Origin: Pseudomonas fluorescens
GTDB taxonomy: Bacteria; Pseudomonadota; Gammaproteobacteria; Pseudomonadales; Pseudomonadaceae
Length of the DNA stretch: 54,491 nt
NCBI RefSeq assembly: GCF_002022275.1
Contig: NZ_MSDF01000004.1
Coordinates: 1-54,491, forward strand
Direction of reading: 5' to 3'
The first letter of the stretch is position 1. Every line of letters starts with the position of its first letter. The notes beneath the pieces are model-generated. The model saw only the letters and a list, made by a program, of their open reading frames with translations. It searched no databases and had not been told where the DNA came from. The translations under genes were made by a program, and so were the position numbers. This document shows, in pieces, positions 8,535 to 16,134 of the stretch.

Positions 8535-9419
8535 CTAATTCACCACTTCGCTGCGAATCGCCTGGGTAACGATACTCGCCAGACGCTCGGTCAGTTGATC
8601 AGGGGTGGCCTCTCGTCGGTGCAGGGTCAGCGCGATACTGGGCAACGGCGGCAACCCCCGCTCTGCGGCCGCCAATACCGCTGTGCCGGCCTGCATACCG
8701 AGGGATGTCCTGATGGTGTAGCCCAGACCGGCTTCGGTGGCCGCCGATAGGCCGTTCAGGCTGGAACTGGTGAACGATAACAGCCAGGGAATGCCCTTGC
8801 CGGTCAGGGCTTGCGTCGCCATCGAATGAAACGGGCACGGCGCATCAAAGGCAATGATCGGCAAGGGCTCGCCCGACTCGGCGCTCCAGTTCAGGTATTC
8901 ATGCGAAGAACCGATCCACTGCATGGGCAACTCCGCCACGCGTTCCTGGTAGCCGCCTTTATGCCCGTCTCCCCACACCACGGCGAGGTCGAGTGAGCCA
9001 TTGTCGATTCGACTGAGCAGGTCCGCGTTACGCGCGATCCTGGCTTCTACCCGAACCTCCGGATGGGCCCTGGCGAAGCGGCCCAATACCGTGGGCAAAA
9101 AGCCACTCAGGTCTTCCTGCAGGCCGAGGCGCACCCAGCCCTTGAGTTTGAGCTCGGACACGGCAGTGACCGTTTCGTCATTGAGGCTCAACAAGCGCTT
9201 GGAGTAGTTCAGCAGCACCTCCCCCGTATCTGTCAGCGCCAGCCGTCGCCCGGCCTTGGTGAACAAGGGCGAGCCCGCCTGGGCCTCGAGCTTTTTCAGT
9301 TGCGCGCTGATGGCGGAAGTCGAGCGGGCGAGTTTCTGCGCCGCCTTGGCAAAACTGCCCATTTCAACGCCCGTGACGAAGCTACGCATGACGTCCAAAT
9401 CGAAATTCACCGGTCGCAT
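8535..9419 (-). CDS. LysR family transcriptional regulator
   Basis: A 294-residue LTTR with an N-terminal winged HTH (about residues 8-65; GSFAKAAQKLARSTSAISAQL) and a periplasmic-binding-protein-like effector domain. The ATG at 9419 is preferred because AGGA lies 5 nt before it; ATGs further upstream are too close to this ribosome site or outside the fold. It is divergent from the MFS gene at 9526, the classical layout of an LTTR controlling its neighbour. By position it probably also governs the biosynthesis-like operon at 10891-18152; the inducer is unknown. Confidence 0.9.
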   Translation of the reverse strand: MRPVNFDLDVMRSFVTGVEMGSFAKAAQKLARSTSAISAQLKKLEAQAGSPLFTKAGRRLALTDTGEVLLNYSKRLLSLNDETVTAVSELKLKGWVRLGLQEDLSGFLPTVLGRFARAHPEVRVEARIARNADLLSRIDNGSLDLAVVWGDGHKGGYQERVAELPMQWIGSSHEYLNWSAESGEPLPIIAFDAPCPFHSMATQALTGKGIPWLLSFTSSSLNGLSAATEAGLGYTIRTSLGMQAGTAVLAAAERGLPPLPSIALTLHRREATPDQLTERLASIVTQAIRSEVVN

Positions 9420-9525
9420 AATCATCCTAATTTTCGGGACTAATGAGCTAAATAATTTGATATTCGGAACGATGCGCCCGTGAGAGCCTTTTGCCAACAA
9501 ATATTGGTCTTTTTTTGGAGTGCTT
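9420..9525. promoter_or_regulatory. Divergent LysR / MFS control region
   Basis: 106 AT-rich bases between the two start codons. TTCGGGAC (9433-9440) and TTCGGAAC (9463-9470) repeat directly at a 30-base interval, about three helical turns, and CTAAT occurs twice near the first copy. These are candidate LysR recognition and activation sites, assigned by position only. Confidence 0.4.
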
Positions 9526-10770
9526 ATGCCAGTCGATAACGGTCACCGCTGGAAAGTGCTGGGGGTCGGCGTTGCGGCCAATGCCAGCTTTTCCAGTGTC
9601 GTCGGGGGGCTGCCGGCAACAGCCATTTATATGCGCGCCACCTACCAACTCGACAATACGCAGTTGGGCCTGGTGCTGGGCGTACTGGGGTTGGGCATTG
9701 CCATCAGCGAAATCCCTTGGGGTTTGCTGACGGATCGTTGGGGCGATCGCCCGGTATTGCTCACCGGCCTGCTGAGTTCCGGTATCGCCCTGGCACTGTT
9801 GGCGGTGCTGGCACTCTACCTACCCACCCTGGCCTTGCTGGCGATCGGGCTGTTCATCGTCGGCCTGCTCGGCAGCAGCGTTAACGGAGCCAGCGGCCGC
9901 GCGATCATGGCGTGGTTCAAAGAAGGCGAACGGGGCCTGGCCATGAGCATCCGGCAAACGGCCGTTCCCGGCGGCTATGCGCTGGGGGCATTGATCCTGC
10001 CGTACCTGGCGCATACCTACGGCTTCGTTCAAGTGTTTGGCGCCAGCGCGCTGTTTTGCCTGGTGGCCAGCTTCTTTGCGTGGTTATGGCTATACGAGCC
10101 GGACTTCGATGGAAAGGCTGCTAAAAAGTCCGGCGCAACGCCCGGCAGCAGCCCGCTGAAAGACTCACGGGTGTGGCGCATCGTCTTGGCCATCGGCCTG
10201 CTCTGTGCCCCGCAGTTCGCGATCCTCACCTACGCAGCGGTGTTCTTCCACGACTTCAGCCACCTGGACATCACCCTGGTCTCGGCGACCCTGGCGGTTA
10301 TCCAGATCGGCGCGATTGTCAGCCGTATCTGGAGCGGGCGCTGGACCGACAAGAACAAAAATCGCCGCAGCTACCTTAAAGCCTGCGCCTGGCTAAGTGC
10401 CCTGACCTTCCTGCTGCTGGGCGCAACCGTCTCGATCGCCAGCACGTATGGGATGAGCCAAACACCGCTGGCCAGCACCCTGATCATCGCCGTGATGGTA
10501 ATCGCCGGTATCAGCGTATCCGCCTGGCACGGCGTGGCCTACACCGAACTCGCCACTCTGGCCGGTGCCAGCCGAGCGGGCACCGCACTGGCGATGGGCA
10601 ATACCTGTGTGTTTGTGGTGCTGTTTGCTACGCCCATCGCAGCGTCGGCGCTGATGACACATTTCTCGTGGGGCACGGTATGGCTGGCCGCGGCCTTCTG
10701 TGCACTGTTGACCGTGCCGTTGTTTCCCCGTGTAGAGAAAAACTATGCATTGGAACTGGGTTCTGCCTGA
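9526..10770 (+). CDS. MFS transporter of biosynthetic-type island
   Basis: A 414-residue, 12-helix major facilitator. The conserved loop 2-3 motif is GLLTDRWGDRPVLL and the second half starts near DSRVWRIVLAIG. ATG 9526 has TTGGAG 5 nt upstream. Substrate cannot be read from sequence. Divergent from a LysR gene and followed, after a terminator, by an enzyme operon, it could export the pathway product or import its precursor; export and self-resistance is the usual role in such clusters (inference). Confidence 0.9.
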   Translation: MPVDNGHRWKVLGVGVAANASFSSVVGGLPATAIYMRATYQLDNTQLGLVLGVLGLGIAISEIPWGLLTDRWGDRPVLLTGLLSSGIALALLAVLALYLPTLALLAIGLFIVGLLGSSVNGASGRAIMAWFKEGERGLAMSIRQTAVPGGYALGALILPYLAHTYGFVQVFGASALFCLVASFFAWLWLYEPDFDGKAAKKSGATPGSSPLKDSRVWRIVLAIGLLCAPQFAILTYAAVFFHDFSHLDITLVSATLAVIQIGAIVSRIWSGRWTDKNKNRRSYLKACAWLSALTFLLLGATVSIASTYGMSQTPLASTLIIAVMVIAGISVSAWHGVAYTELATLAGASRAGTALAMGNTCVFVVLFATPIAASALMTHFSWGTVWLAAAFCALLTVPLFPRVEKNYALELGSA

Positions 10771-10832
10771 ACCCGCTCCGGTTGCCCTTTAACCCCCTCA
10801 AGCAAACAACCGTAGTAACTGCCGTAAACAAG

Positions 10833-10854
10833 GGCTGACTCGCTCAGCCTTTTT
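10833..10854 (+). terminator. Intrinsic terminator after MFS gene
   Basis: Six-bp stem GGCTGA / TCAGCC with a CTCGC loop and five T's. It separates the MFS transcript from the enzyme operon, which therefore needs its own promoter between about 10855 and 10880. Moderate strength because the stem is short. Confidence 0.65.
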
Positions 10855-10890
10855 CCAATTGGACATATCCTTATTACATTGGAGGTAAAC

Positions 10891-11892
10891 ATGACACCTC
10901 GATTTATCTTTGCGCCTGAAGAAAAGGCTCAGTTATTCCAACTATTGGAACGATCGAGCGTTTCTCCTTACACCCATTATCCGGCCTTTTCCGAGGAAAT
11001 AAAAAACCTGAGACATCTGGCACCGCCACGCTTTATTACGCTCTGCCAAGAGATATTCCATGAGCGCGCAACCCAACAACAAAAGATCCATGTCATTCGC
11101 AATTGCCCCCTGGATGTAGTGATTCCCGATCTGGACCCCAATGACCCGGTAAAAGATAAATACCTTAAAAAAACCCGCTTTATCAGTGAAGCGTTTCTGG
11201 AGTTGTTTGCTCAACTGACGCATACCCCGCTGCTGTCTTATGAAACCAGAAACCAGGGAGACTTCTTTACCGATGTGATAGCCATCAAGAAATACAGCGG
11301 GCAACTCACCGGGTTCAGCGACAGCGAACTGGTGTTCCACAACGACCGCACGGCGCATAAAGTCAGGGCCGATTACATCACCCTGCTGGGCCTGCGCTGC
11401 CCCGAGGATGACTTGATCTACACCGGTTACATCGACGGTGTCGACATTGTCAGCCACCTGGACCCTGTACACATCGACTACTTGCGCCACCCGCACTTTC
11501 TGACGACGTTCGACGTGTTTTCCCGCGACATGAACAAACAACTCAGCACCTCGGAAAAGCATCCGATCCTCAGCAACAGCCACTCCATCCGCTACCTCGA
11601 TACGATGACCTACGTCGCGCCGGAGGCACCGCTTGAAGCGCGGGACGCGTTCATTGCCTTCAAACACGCCATGACCCGCTCCCAATGCAAACGGCACCGG
11701 ATTCTCACCGGCGACCTGCTGACGTTCGCCAACCAGGACGGCCTGCATAACCGCGAAAAAATAGACATCCTCAATCCGCAGAACGCCACCTCGCGGTGGT
11801 TATTGAAAACCTATGCGTTCAAGGATTTACCTACCGCCGATAGTTACAAACCCTTCTGGTCCAACAACCGTGCCGGTTGCGTCATTGATTAA
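10891..11892 (+). CDS. Clavaminate-synthase-like Fe(II)/2-oxoglutarate oxygenase
   Basis: A 333-residue protein with the features of the VioC/AsnO/clavaminate synthase group, which hydroxylate or desaturate free or carrier-bound amino acids. Predicted iron ligands are His150 and Asp152 (VFHNDRTAH) and His286 (NQDGLHNRE); Arg302 in SRWLLKTYAF would hold 2-oxoglutarate. GGAGG lies 6 nt before the ATG. The gene is visibly AT-richer than the backbone, especially its first 300 bases, which hints at acquisition. First gene of a six-gene operon; the substrate is unknown but an amino acid is likely from the family. Confidence 0.82.
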   Translation: MTPRFIFAPEEKAQLFQLLERSSVSPYTHYPAFSEEIKNLRHLAPPRFITLCQEIFHERATQQQKIHVIRNCPLDVVIPDLDPNDPVKDKYLKKTRFISEAFLELFAQLTHTPLLSYETRNQGDFFTDVIAIKKYSGQLTGFSDSELVFHNDRTAHKVRADYITLLGLRCPEDDLIYTGYIDGVDIVSHLDPVHIDYLRHPHFLTTFDVFSRDMNKQLSTSEKHPILSNSHSIRYLDTMTYVAPEAPLEARDAFIAFKHAMTRSQCKRHRILTGDLLTFANQDGLHNREKIDILNPQNATSRWLLKTYAFKDLPTADSYKPFWSNNRAGCVID

Positions 11893-11953
11893 TACAGCGT
11901 CAAACACTCTTCTACTGACGGCAGACTATAGATAACTTTATAAGGTGATTTAA

Positions 11954-13129
11954 ATGCGTTTACGCGCGCTCTCCAAACGGGTTCAACAACTAGAACTTTC
12001 GGAAACATATGCGATTTTGGACACAGTGCGTAAATTGCGGGAACAGGGTGAAAATGTCGTCGATCTGGGCGGCGGGGAACCTGACTTCAGGACACCTGAT
12101 CATATCGTTCATGCTGCCGTAAATGCACTGGCCGAAGGCGAAACTCACTATACCGCCAGCCGTGGCACCAAAGCGTTACTTGACGCCGTCGCTCATAAAT
12201 ATAAGAAAGAGCATGGGCTTGAACTGGATGCCCACAAAAACATCATTATTACGCCCTCGGCCAAACATGCCCTGTTTATTGCACTGATGACGTTACTGGA
12301 TGACGGCGACGAATTGATCGTGCCCACTCCCAGTTGGGTCAGTTACAAGGCAATGGCAGCGATGGCCGGGGCCACCGTCAAAGCGGTGCCCCTGGATGCA
12401 AAGACCGGCTTCAGGCTGGATCCGGAACAGCTGGAACGGGCAATCACGCCGCGCACCAAGGCCATTTTGATCAACAACCCGAATAACCCGACCGGTCGTG
12501 TATTGAGCCGCGAGGAAGTACTCGGCGTGGTGCAACTGGCACTGAAATATGGCTTGTACATTGTCAGCGACGAAATCTACGAGAAGGTGCTCTATGACCA
12601 ATCGCGGCATATCGCCATTGCCAGCGTGGAAGGCGCTGCGCCGATTACCGTGACGATCAGCGGGTTCTCCAAAGCCTATGCCATGACGGGCTGGCGCCTG
12701 GGTTATGTGGTCAGCAGCGTGGAAGTTTCCGCACAGTTGCTCAAGGTGCACCAGCACACCGTCGGCTGTGCCGGCTCCTTCATCCAGAGTGGCGGCGTGG
12801 CGGCCCTCGAAGGCTGCCAGCAACGGATCGCGCAAATGGTGGTGGCTTACCAGCGGCGACGCGACCGGCTCGTCAGCGGGCTCGAAAAAATCAAGGGTAT
12901 TACCTGTGTTGCACCTGAAGGCGCGCTGTATGTATTTGCGTCGATATCAGCACTGGGGTTCGAAAACTCGATGGCCTTTACACGCTGGTTGCTGGAGACG
13001 GTGAAAGTCGCCGTCACCCCGGGCACCGCGTTTGGTGAGGGCGGCGAAGGCTATGTGCGCCTTTCATTTGCAGGCAGTGATGAAGACATCGACGAGGCAG
13101 TCCGCCGACTTCATCACGCGTTCAAATAA
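11954..13129 (+). CDS. Class I/II PLP-dependent aminotransferase
   Basis: A 391-residue fold-type I aminotransferase of the AspC-like Ib branch. Visible residues are NNPNNPTG, SDEIYEKVLYD, the PLP lysine Lys240 in SGFSKAYAMTGWRLGY, and the C-terminal substrate-carboxylate Arg in YVRLSFAGS. It would exchange an amino and a keto acid; specificity cannot be read. It starts 61 bp after the oxygenase. Together they suggest an amino acid that is hydroxylated and then transaminated, or built from a keto acid made by the downstream isomerase. Confidence 0.92.
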   Translation: MRLRALSKRVQQLELSETYAILDTVRKLREQGENVVDLGGGEPDFRTPDHIVHAAVNALAEGETHYTASRGTKALLDAVAHKYKKEHGLELDAHKNIIITPSAKHALFIALMTLLDDGDELIVPTPSWVSYKAMAAMAGATVKAVPLDAKTGFRLDPEQLERAITPRTKAILINNPNNPTGRVLSREEVLGVVQLALKYGLYIVSDEIYEKVLYDQSRHIAIASVEGAAPITVTISGFSKAYAMTGWRLGYVVSSVEVSAQLLKVHQHTVGCAGSFIQSGGVAALEGCQQRIAQMVVAYQRRRDRLVSGLEKIKGITCVAPEGALYVFASISALGFENSMAFTRWLLETVKVAVTPGTAFGEGGEGYVRLSFAGSDEDIDEAVRRLHHAFK

Positions 13130-13177
13130 CGGCCTCAATGACTCTTGAATGCTTCAAACAGACTCAAAGGAATGACT

Positions 13178-15082
13178 ATGCCTTCCGTGAATAACGCCCA
13201 TTTTGCATCTGCGCACCGCATTGCGATCATTGGCAGCGGCCCGCGCGGCCTGTCTGTCCTCGAACGTCTCGCCGCCCTTCTGTTGACACAGCCACCCGCC
13301 CGGCAGGTGCTGATTTATCTGATAGACAGCGCCCCGATCGGCACCGGCCGAATCTGGAGAACCGACCAGCCCCGCCACTACGTGATGAACACGGTGGCGG
13401 AGGAAGTCTCGTCCTTCTCCGGCCCGCTGGATGACGGGCCTACGCGGCCCGGCGCAGGTCCGTCCCTGGCGCAATGGTGGAGCGCGGTGGACCCGGCCTA
13501 TCCTGGCCAGAACGCGTATGCACCCCGCGCCGTGCATGGCGAGTACATGCAGTTCGTGCTGGCCACCATCGAGGAAAGTTTCGGCCCGAACATATCGCTG
13601 CAGCGGGTCTGCGGCAACGTCGTCGACCTAGCCGATACCCCCCACCTGCGCACCCTGACGCTGGACAACGGCCAATCCCTGGACGTGGATAAGGTGGTCA
13701 TCGCCACCGGGCATCCGACCCCGGAATTGACCGGTTGGGAAAAGCACCTGCAGCAGTTTGCCGACCAGACCGACGGCGTTGCGTTTATCCGTGGCGACTC
13801 CGCCGCAGACATGCCGCTGTCGATGATCGAGGCGCACCACCAGGTCGGTATCGTCGGCCTGGGCCTGGCGTTTCACGATATCGTCGCCGCCCTGACGGTG
13901 GGGCGTGGCGGCACGTTTACGAAGGTAAACGGCGTCACAACGTATACCCCGTCAAATCTGGAGCCCAAGCTGTTCGCGGGATCACGCAGCGGTATGTTGA
14001 TTCCTGCCCGTGGCCGCAACCAGAAGGGGCCCAACTTCCAGTACCAGCCCCTGTGCATCACCCGCGAGAAAATTGATGCGTTGCAAAAGCGCGGTGATAT
14101 CGACTTCTCTGCCGAAGTCCTGCCACTGCTGCTGACCGAAATCAACATCGTGTATTTCGCGACAGCCCTGCGTATCCAAAAAGACGCCGAAACGGCGCTG
14201 CAATTCAAGACGCGGGTAGCCGATCTGCAGTTGTTCTCACCGCAGGCGCTGGCCGCCGAAGCCGAGCGATTCGGCGTCAAACCCCTTGCAGCACTGGACC
14301 TTGACCTGCTGGCGCGCCCCTTCCGGGCACAAACCTTCGACAGCCCGGCGGATTTCGCCCAAGCCCTGGACCGCGTGCTGCTGGACGACCTGCAAAACGC
14401 GCTCGAAGGCAACGTAGACAACCCACTCAAGGCGGCACTGGACACCATCCGCGATACCCGCGCCCTTATCAGGAGCGTGGTCGACTTTGGGCGACTCACG
14501 CCCAACACCCACCGCAAGGACTTTCTCCAGGCGTACGCACCCACGAGTTTGTTCCTGACCGCGGGGCCACCGCTCTACCGCACAGAACAGATACGCGCGC
14601 TGATCGCTGCGGGCGTGCTGACCCTGGTGGGCCCCGAAACCGTCTATGGCACAGACGTCGAGCACCAGAAGCTGACGATCGAATCGCCTCGCGTCGGCCA
14701 TTCCCGGCGTCTGCTCGATATCGTCATCGACGGGCGTATTCCTTCACCCGACCTGCTCCGGGATCCGTCGACCCTGACTCGCGCCCTGGTACGGCGAGGC
14801 TATTGGAACAACTACGTTAATGAAAACGCCACTGAGCGTTTCGTCACAGGCGGCGTCAACGTCACCCCCGGCCCGTATCACCCGATCAACAGGCACGGCC
14901 AGCCGTTGGAGCATCTCTACGTCCTCGGTTTGCCCTCCGAACACACCCGCTGGTTCATGCAGGCCGGCAGCAGCCGGCCCGGGTTCTGGACTGATTTCGC
15001 TCAGGACGCCCATCACGTGGCCAACCACGCCATTGCGCCTGCCTGGGTCTCGGCCGCCGTCCCGCTCGCCGAAATGGCCTGA
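13178..15082 (+). CDS. FAD/NAD(P)-binding oxidoreductase (NAD_binding_9 type)
   Basis: A 634-residue soluble flavoprotein. The FAD-binding motif IAIIGSGPRGLSVLER is near residue 16, and a further glycine-rich motif, VGIVGLGLAFHDIV, near residue 228 resembles an NAD(P)-binding dinucleotide site. An ATGHP-type motif ends the first Rossmann unit. This large family is mostly uncharacterised and includes relatives of flavin N-monooxygenases; N-oxygenation is a hypothesis only. AAGGA lies just before ATG ACT ATG; the second ATG (13178) has the better spacing. It follows the aminotransferase by 48 bp. Confidence 0.8.
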   Translation: MPSVNNAHFASAHRIAIIGSGPRGLSVLERLAALLLTQPPARQVLIYLIDSAPIGTGRIWRTDQPRHYVMNTVAEEVSSFSGPLDDGPTRPGAGPSLAQWWSAVDPAYPGQNAYAPRAVHGEYMQFVLATIEESFGPNISLQRVCGNVVDLADTPHLRTLTLDNGQSLDVDKVVIATGHPTPELTGWEKHLQQFADQTDGVAFIRGDSAADMPLSMIEAHHQVGIVGLGLAFHDIVAALTVGRGGTFTKVNGVTTYTPSNLEPKLFAGSRSGMLIPARGRNQKGPNFQYQPLCITREKIDALQKRGDIDFSAEVLPLLLTEINIVYFATALRIQKDAETALQFKTRVADLQLFSPQALAAEAERFGVKPLAALDLDLLARPFRAQTFDSPADFAQALDRVLLDDLQNALEGNVDNPLKAALDTIRDTRALIRSVVDFGRLTPNTHRKDFLQAYAPTSLFLTAGPPLYRTEQIRALIAAGVLTLVGPETVYGTDVEHQKLTIESPRVGHSRRLLDIVIDGRIPSPDLLRDPSTLTRALVRRGYWNNYVNENATERFVTGGVNVTPGPYHPINRHGQPLEHLYVLGLPSEHTRWFMQAGSSRPGFWTDFAQDAHHVANHAIAPAWVSAAVPLAEMA

Positions 15083-15104
15083 TCCCCACTTAAAGGAATA
15101 AACA

Positions 15105-15695
15105 ATGCCTACGAAAAAAGCACTACTGGTCATGGACTTCATCAACGAAATTGTCCATCCCGAGGGCGTTTATGCGCGTGAGGGTTATTACCAGCAGACC
15201 CAGAACCGCGAAGTACTGGATTATGCCGCTGCCGCACTCGAGCACGCACGGGCACTGCAATTGCCCATCATCTATATCGTTGTCGGGTTCAATGAGCACT
15301 ACCCGGAGTTTCCGCCCCATTCCCGGGTGTTCGCTCCGGCCAAAGAGCATGCCGTGCTCAAGCTGAACACCTGGTCGACCGAGGTGCATGAGTCGCTCGC
15401 ACCGCGCAAGGATGAAATCATCATCGCCAAAAGCCGCGTCAGTCCGTTTTACCAGACCAACCTGGAACTGACGTTGCGCACCCTGGGGATTGAGGAACTG
15501 ATCCTGACGGGTGTATCGACCGAACACGTGGTGCTCGCCACCACACTCGACGGCCATGACCGCGACTTTATCGTCACCGTGCTGGAGGACGCCTGCTGCG
15601 CCGTCACGCAGGAACGCCACCTGGCAGCGATCGAACGGATTTCACGCACCGCCAACGTCAGCTCGACGTCTCACTTTATCAATACCTGTGTGTAA
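15105..15695 (+). CDS. Isochorismatase-fold hydrolase lacking catalytic Cys
   Basis: A 196-residue isochorismatase-like protein. Asp11 (VMDFIN) and Lys109 (IIAKSRVSPF) of the usual triad are present. The position of the nucleophilic cysteine (GVxTxxCV) reads GVSTEHVV, with Val142. Members without this Cys, such as EntB/PhzD isochorismatases, hydrolyse enol ethers by acid catalysis instead of covalent amide hydrolysis. The chemistry here may therefore be vinyl-ether cleavage or something new; amidase activity is unlikely. It is 22 bp after the flavoprotein and 13 bp before the cupin, within the operon. Confidence 0.85.
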   Translation: MPTKKALLVMDFINEIVHPEGVYAREGYYQQTQNREVLDYAAAALEHARALQLPIIYIVVGFNEHYPEFPPHSRVFAPAKEHAVLKLNTWSTEVHESLAPRKDEIIIAKSRVSPFYQTNLELTLRTLGIEELILTGVSTEHVVLATTLDGHDRDFIVTVLEDACCAVTQERHLAAIERISRTANVSSTSHFINTCV

Positions 15696-15708
15696 CAAGG
15701 ACGCGACC

Positions 15709-16134
15709 ATGACGCCTACCATTTTTAACCTGTTGACTGTTACCAACGAGCCGGACTCGATTAACTGGTCGGCGCACGCCCAATTGAATCGCAACGGTGC
15801 ACGCATCCACACCTTGTTCGAATGCGCCGAGAGTGCCCAGCGCATCGCCTTGATTCGCTGCGATGCGGGCGCCAGCGCCGCGACGCACCAACATAATGGC
15901 CACGAAACCTTCCTGATTCTGGACGGTGATTTCGAAGATGAAAATGGCATTTACCACAAGGGCGACCTGGTCATTTACCCGCCGGGCAGCACCCATGCCT
16001 GGAAATCTTCGACGGGCGCGCTGATCTACGCGACGTGGGGCGGCACCGTGACCTCCCAGCCTCCTGCGGCGGCCTTTGCCGCGCCTGCGCCGGAGTACGA
16101 CAACAGCATTTACGACGGCAGGCACCTGGTATGA
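15709..16134 (+). CDS. ChrR-like cupin domain protein
   Basis: A 141-residue single-domain cupin. Metal ligands are likely His60, His62, Glu66 (HQHNGHETF) and His96 (PPGSTHAW); GDLVIYPPGS is the second cupin motif. The sequence resembles the cupin half of ChrR anti-sigma factors, but the zinc anti-sigma N-terminal domain is missing, so a metalloenzyme role in the pathway is likelier than regulation. Its stop codon overlaps the next start as ATGA, so the isomerase is probably translated by coupling. Confidence 0.85.
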   Translation: MTPTIFNLLTVTNEPDSINWSAHAQLNRNGARIHTLFECAESAQRIALIRCDAGASAATHQHNGHETFLILDGDFEDENGIYHKGDLVIYPPGSTHAWKSSTGALIYATWGGTVTSQPPAAAFAAPAPEYDNSIYDGRHLV

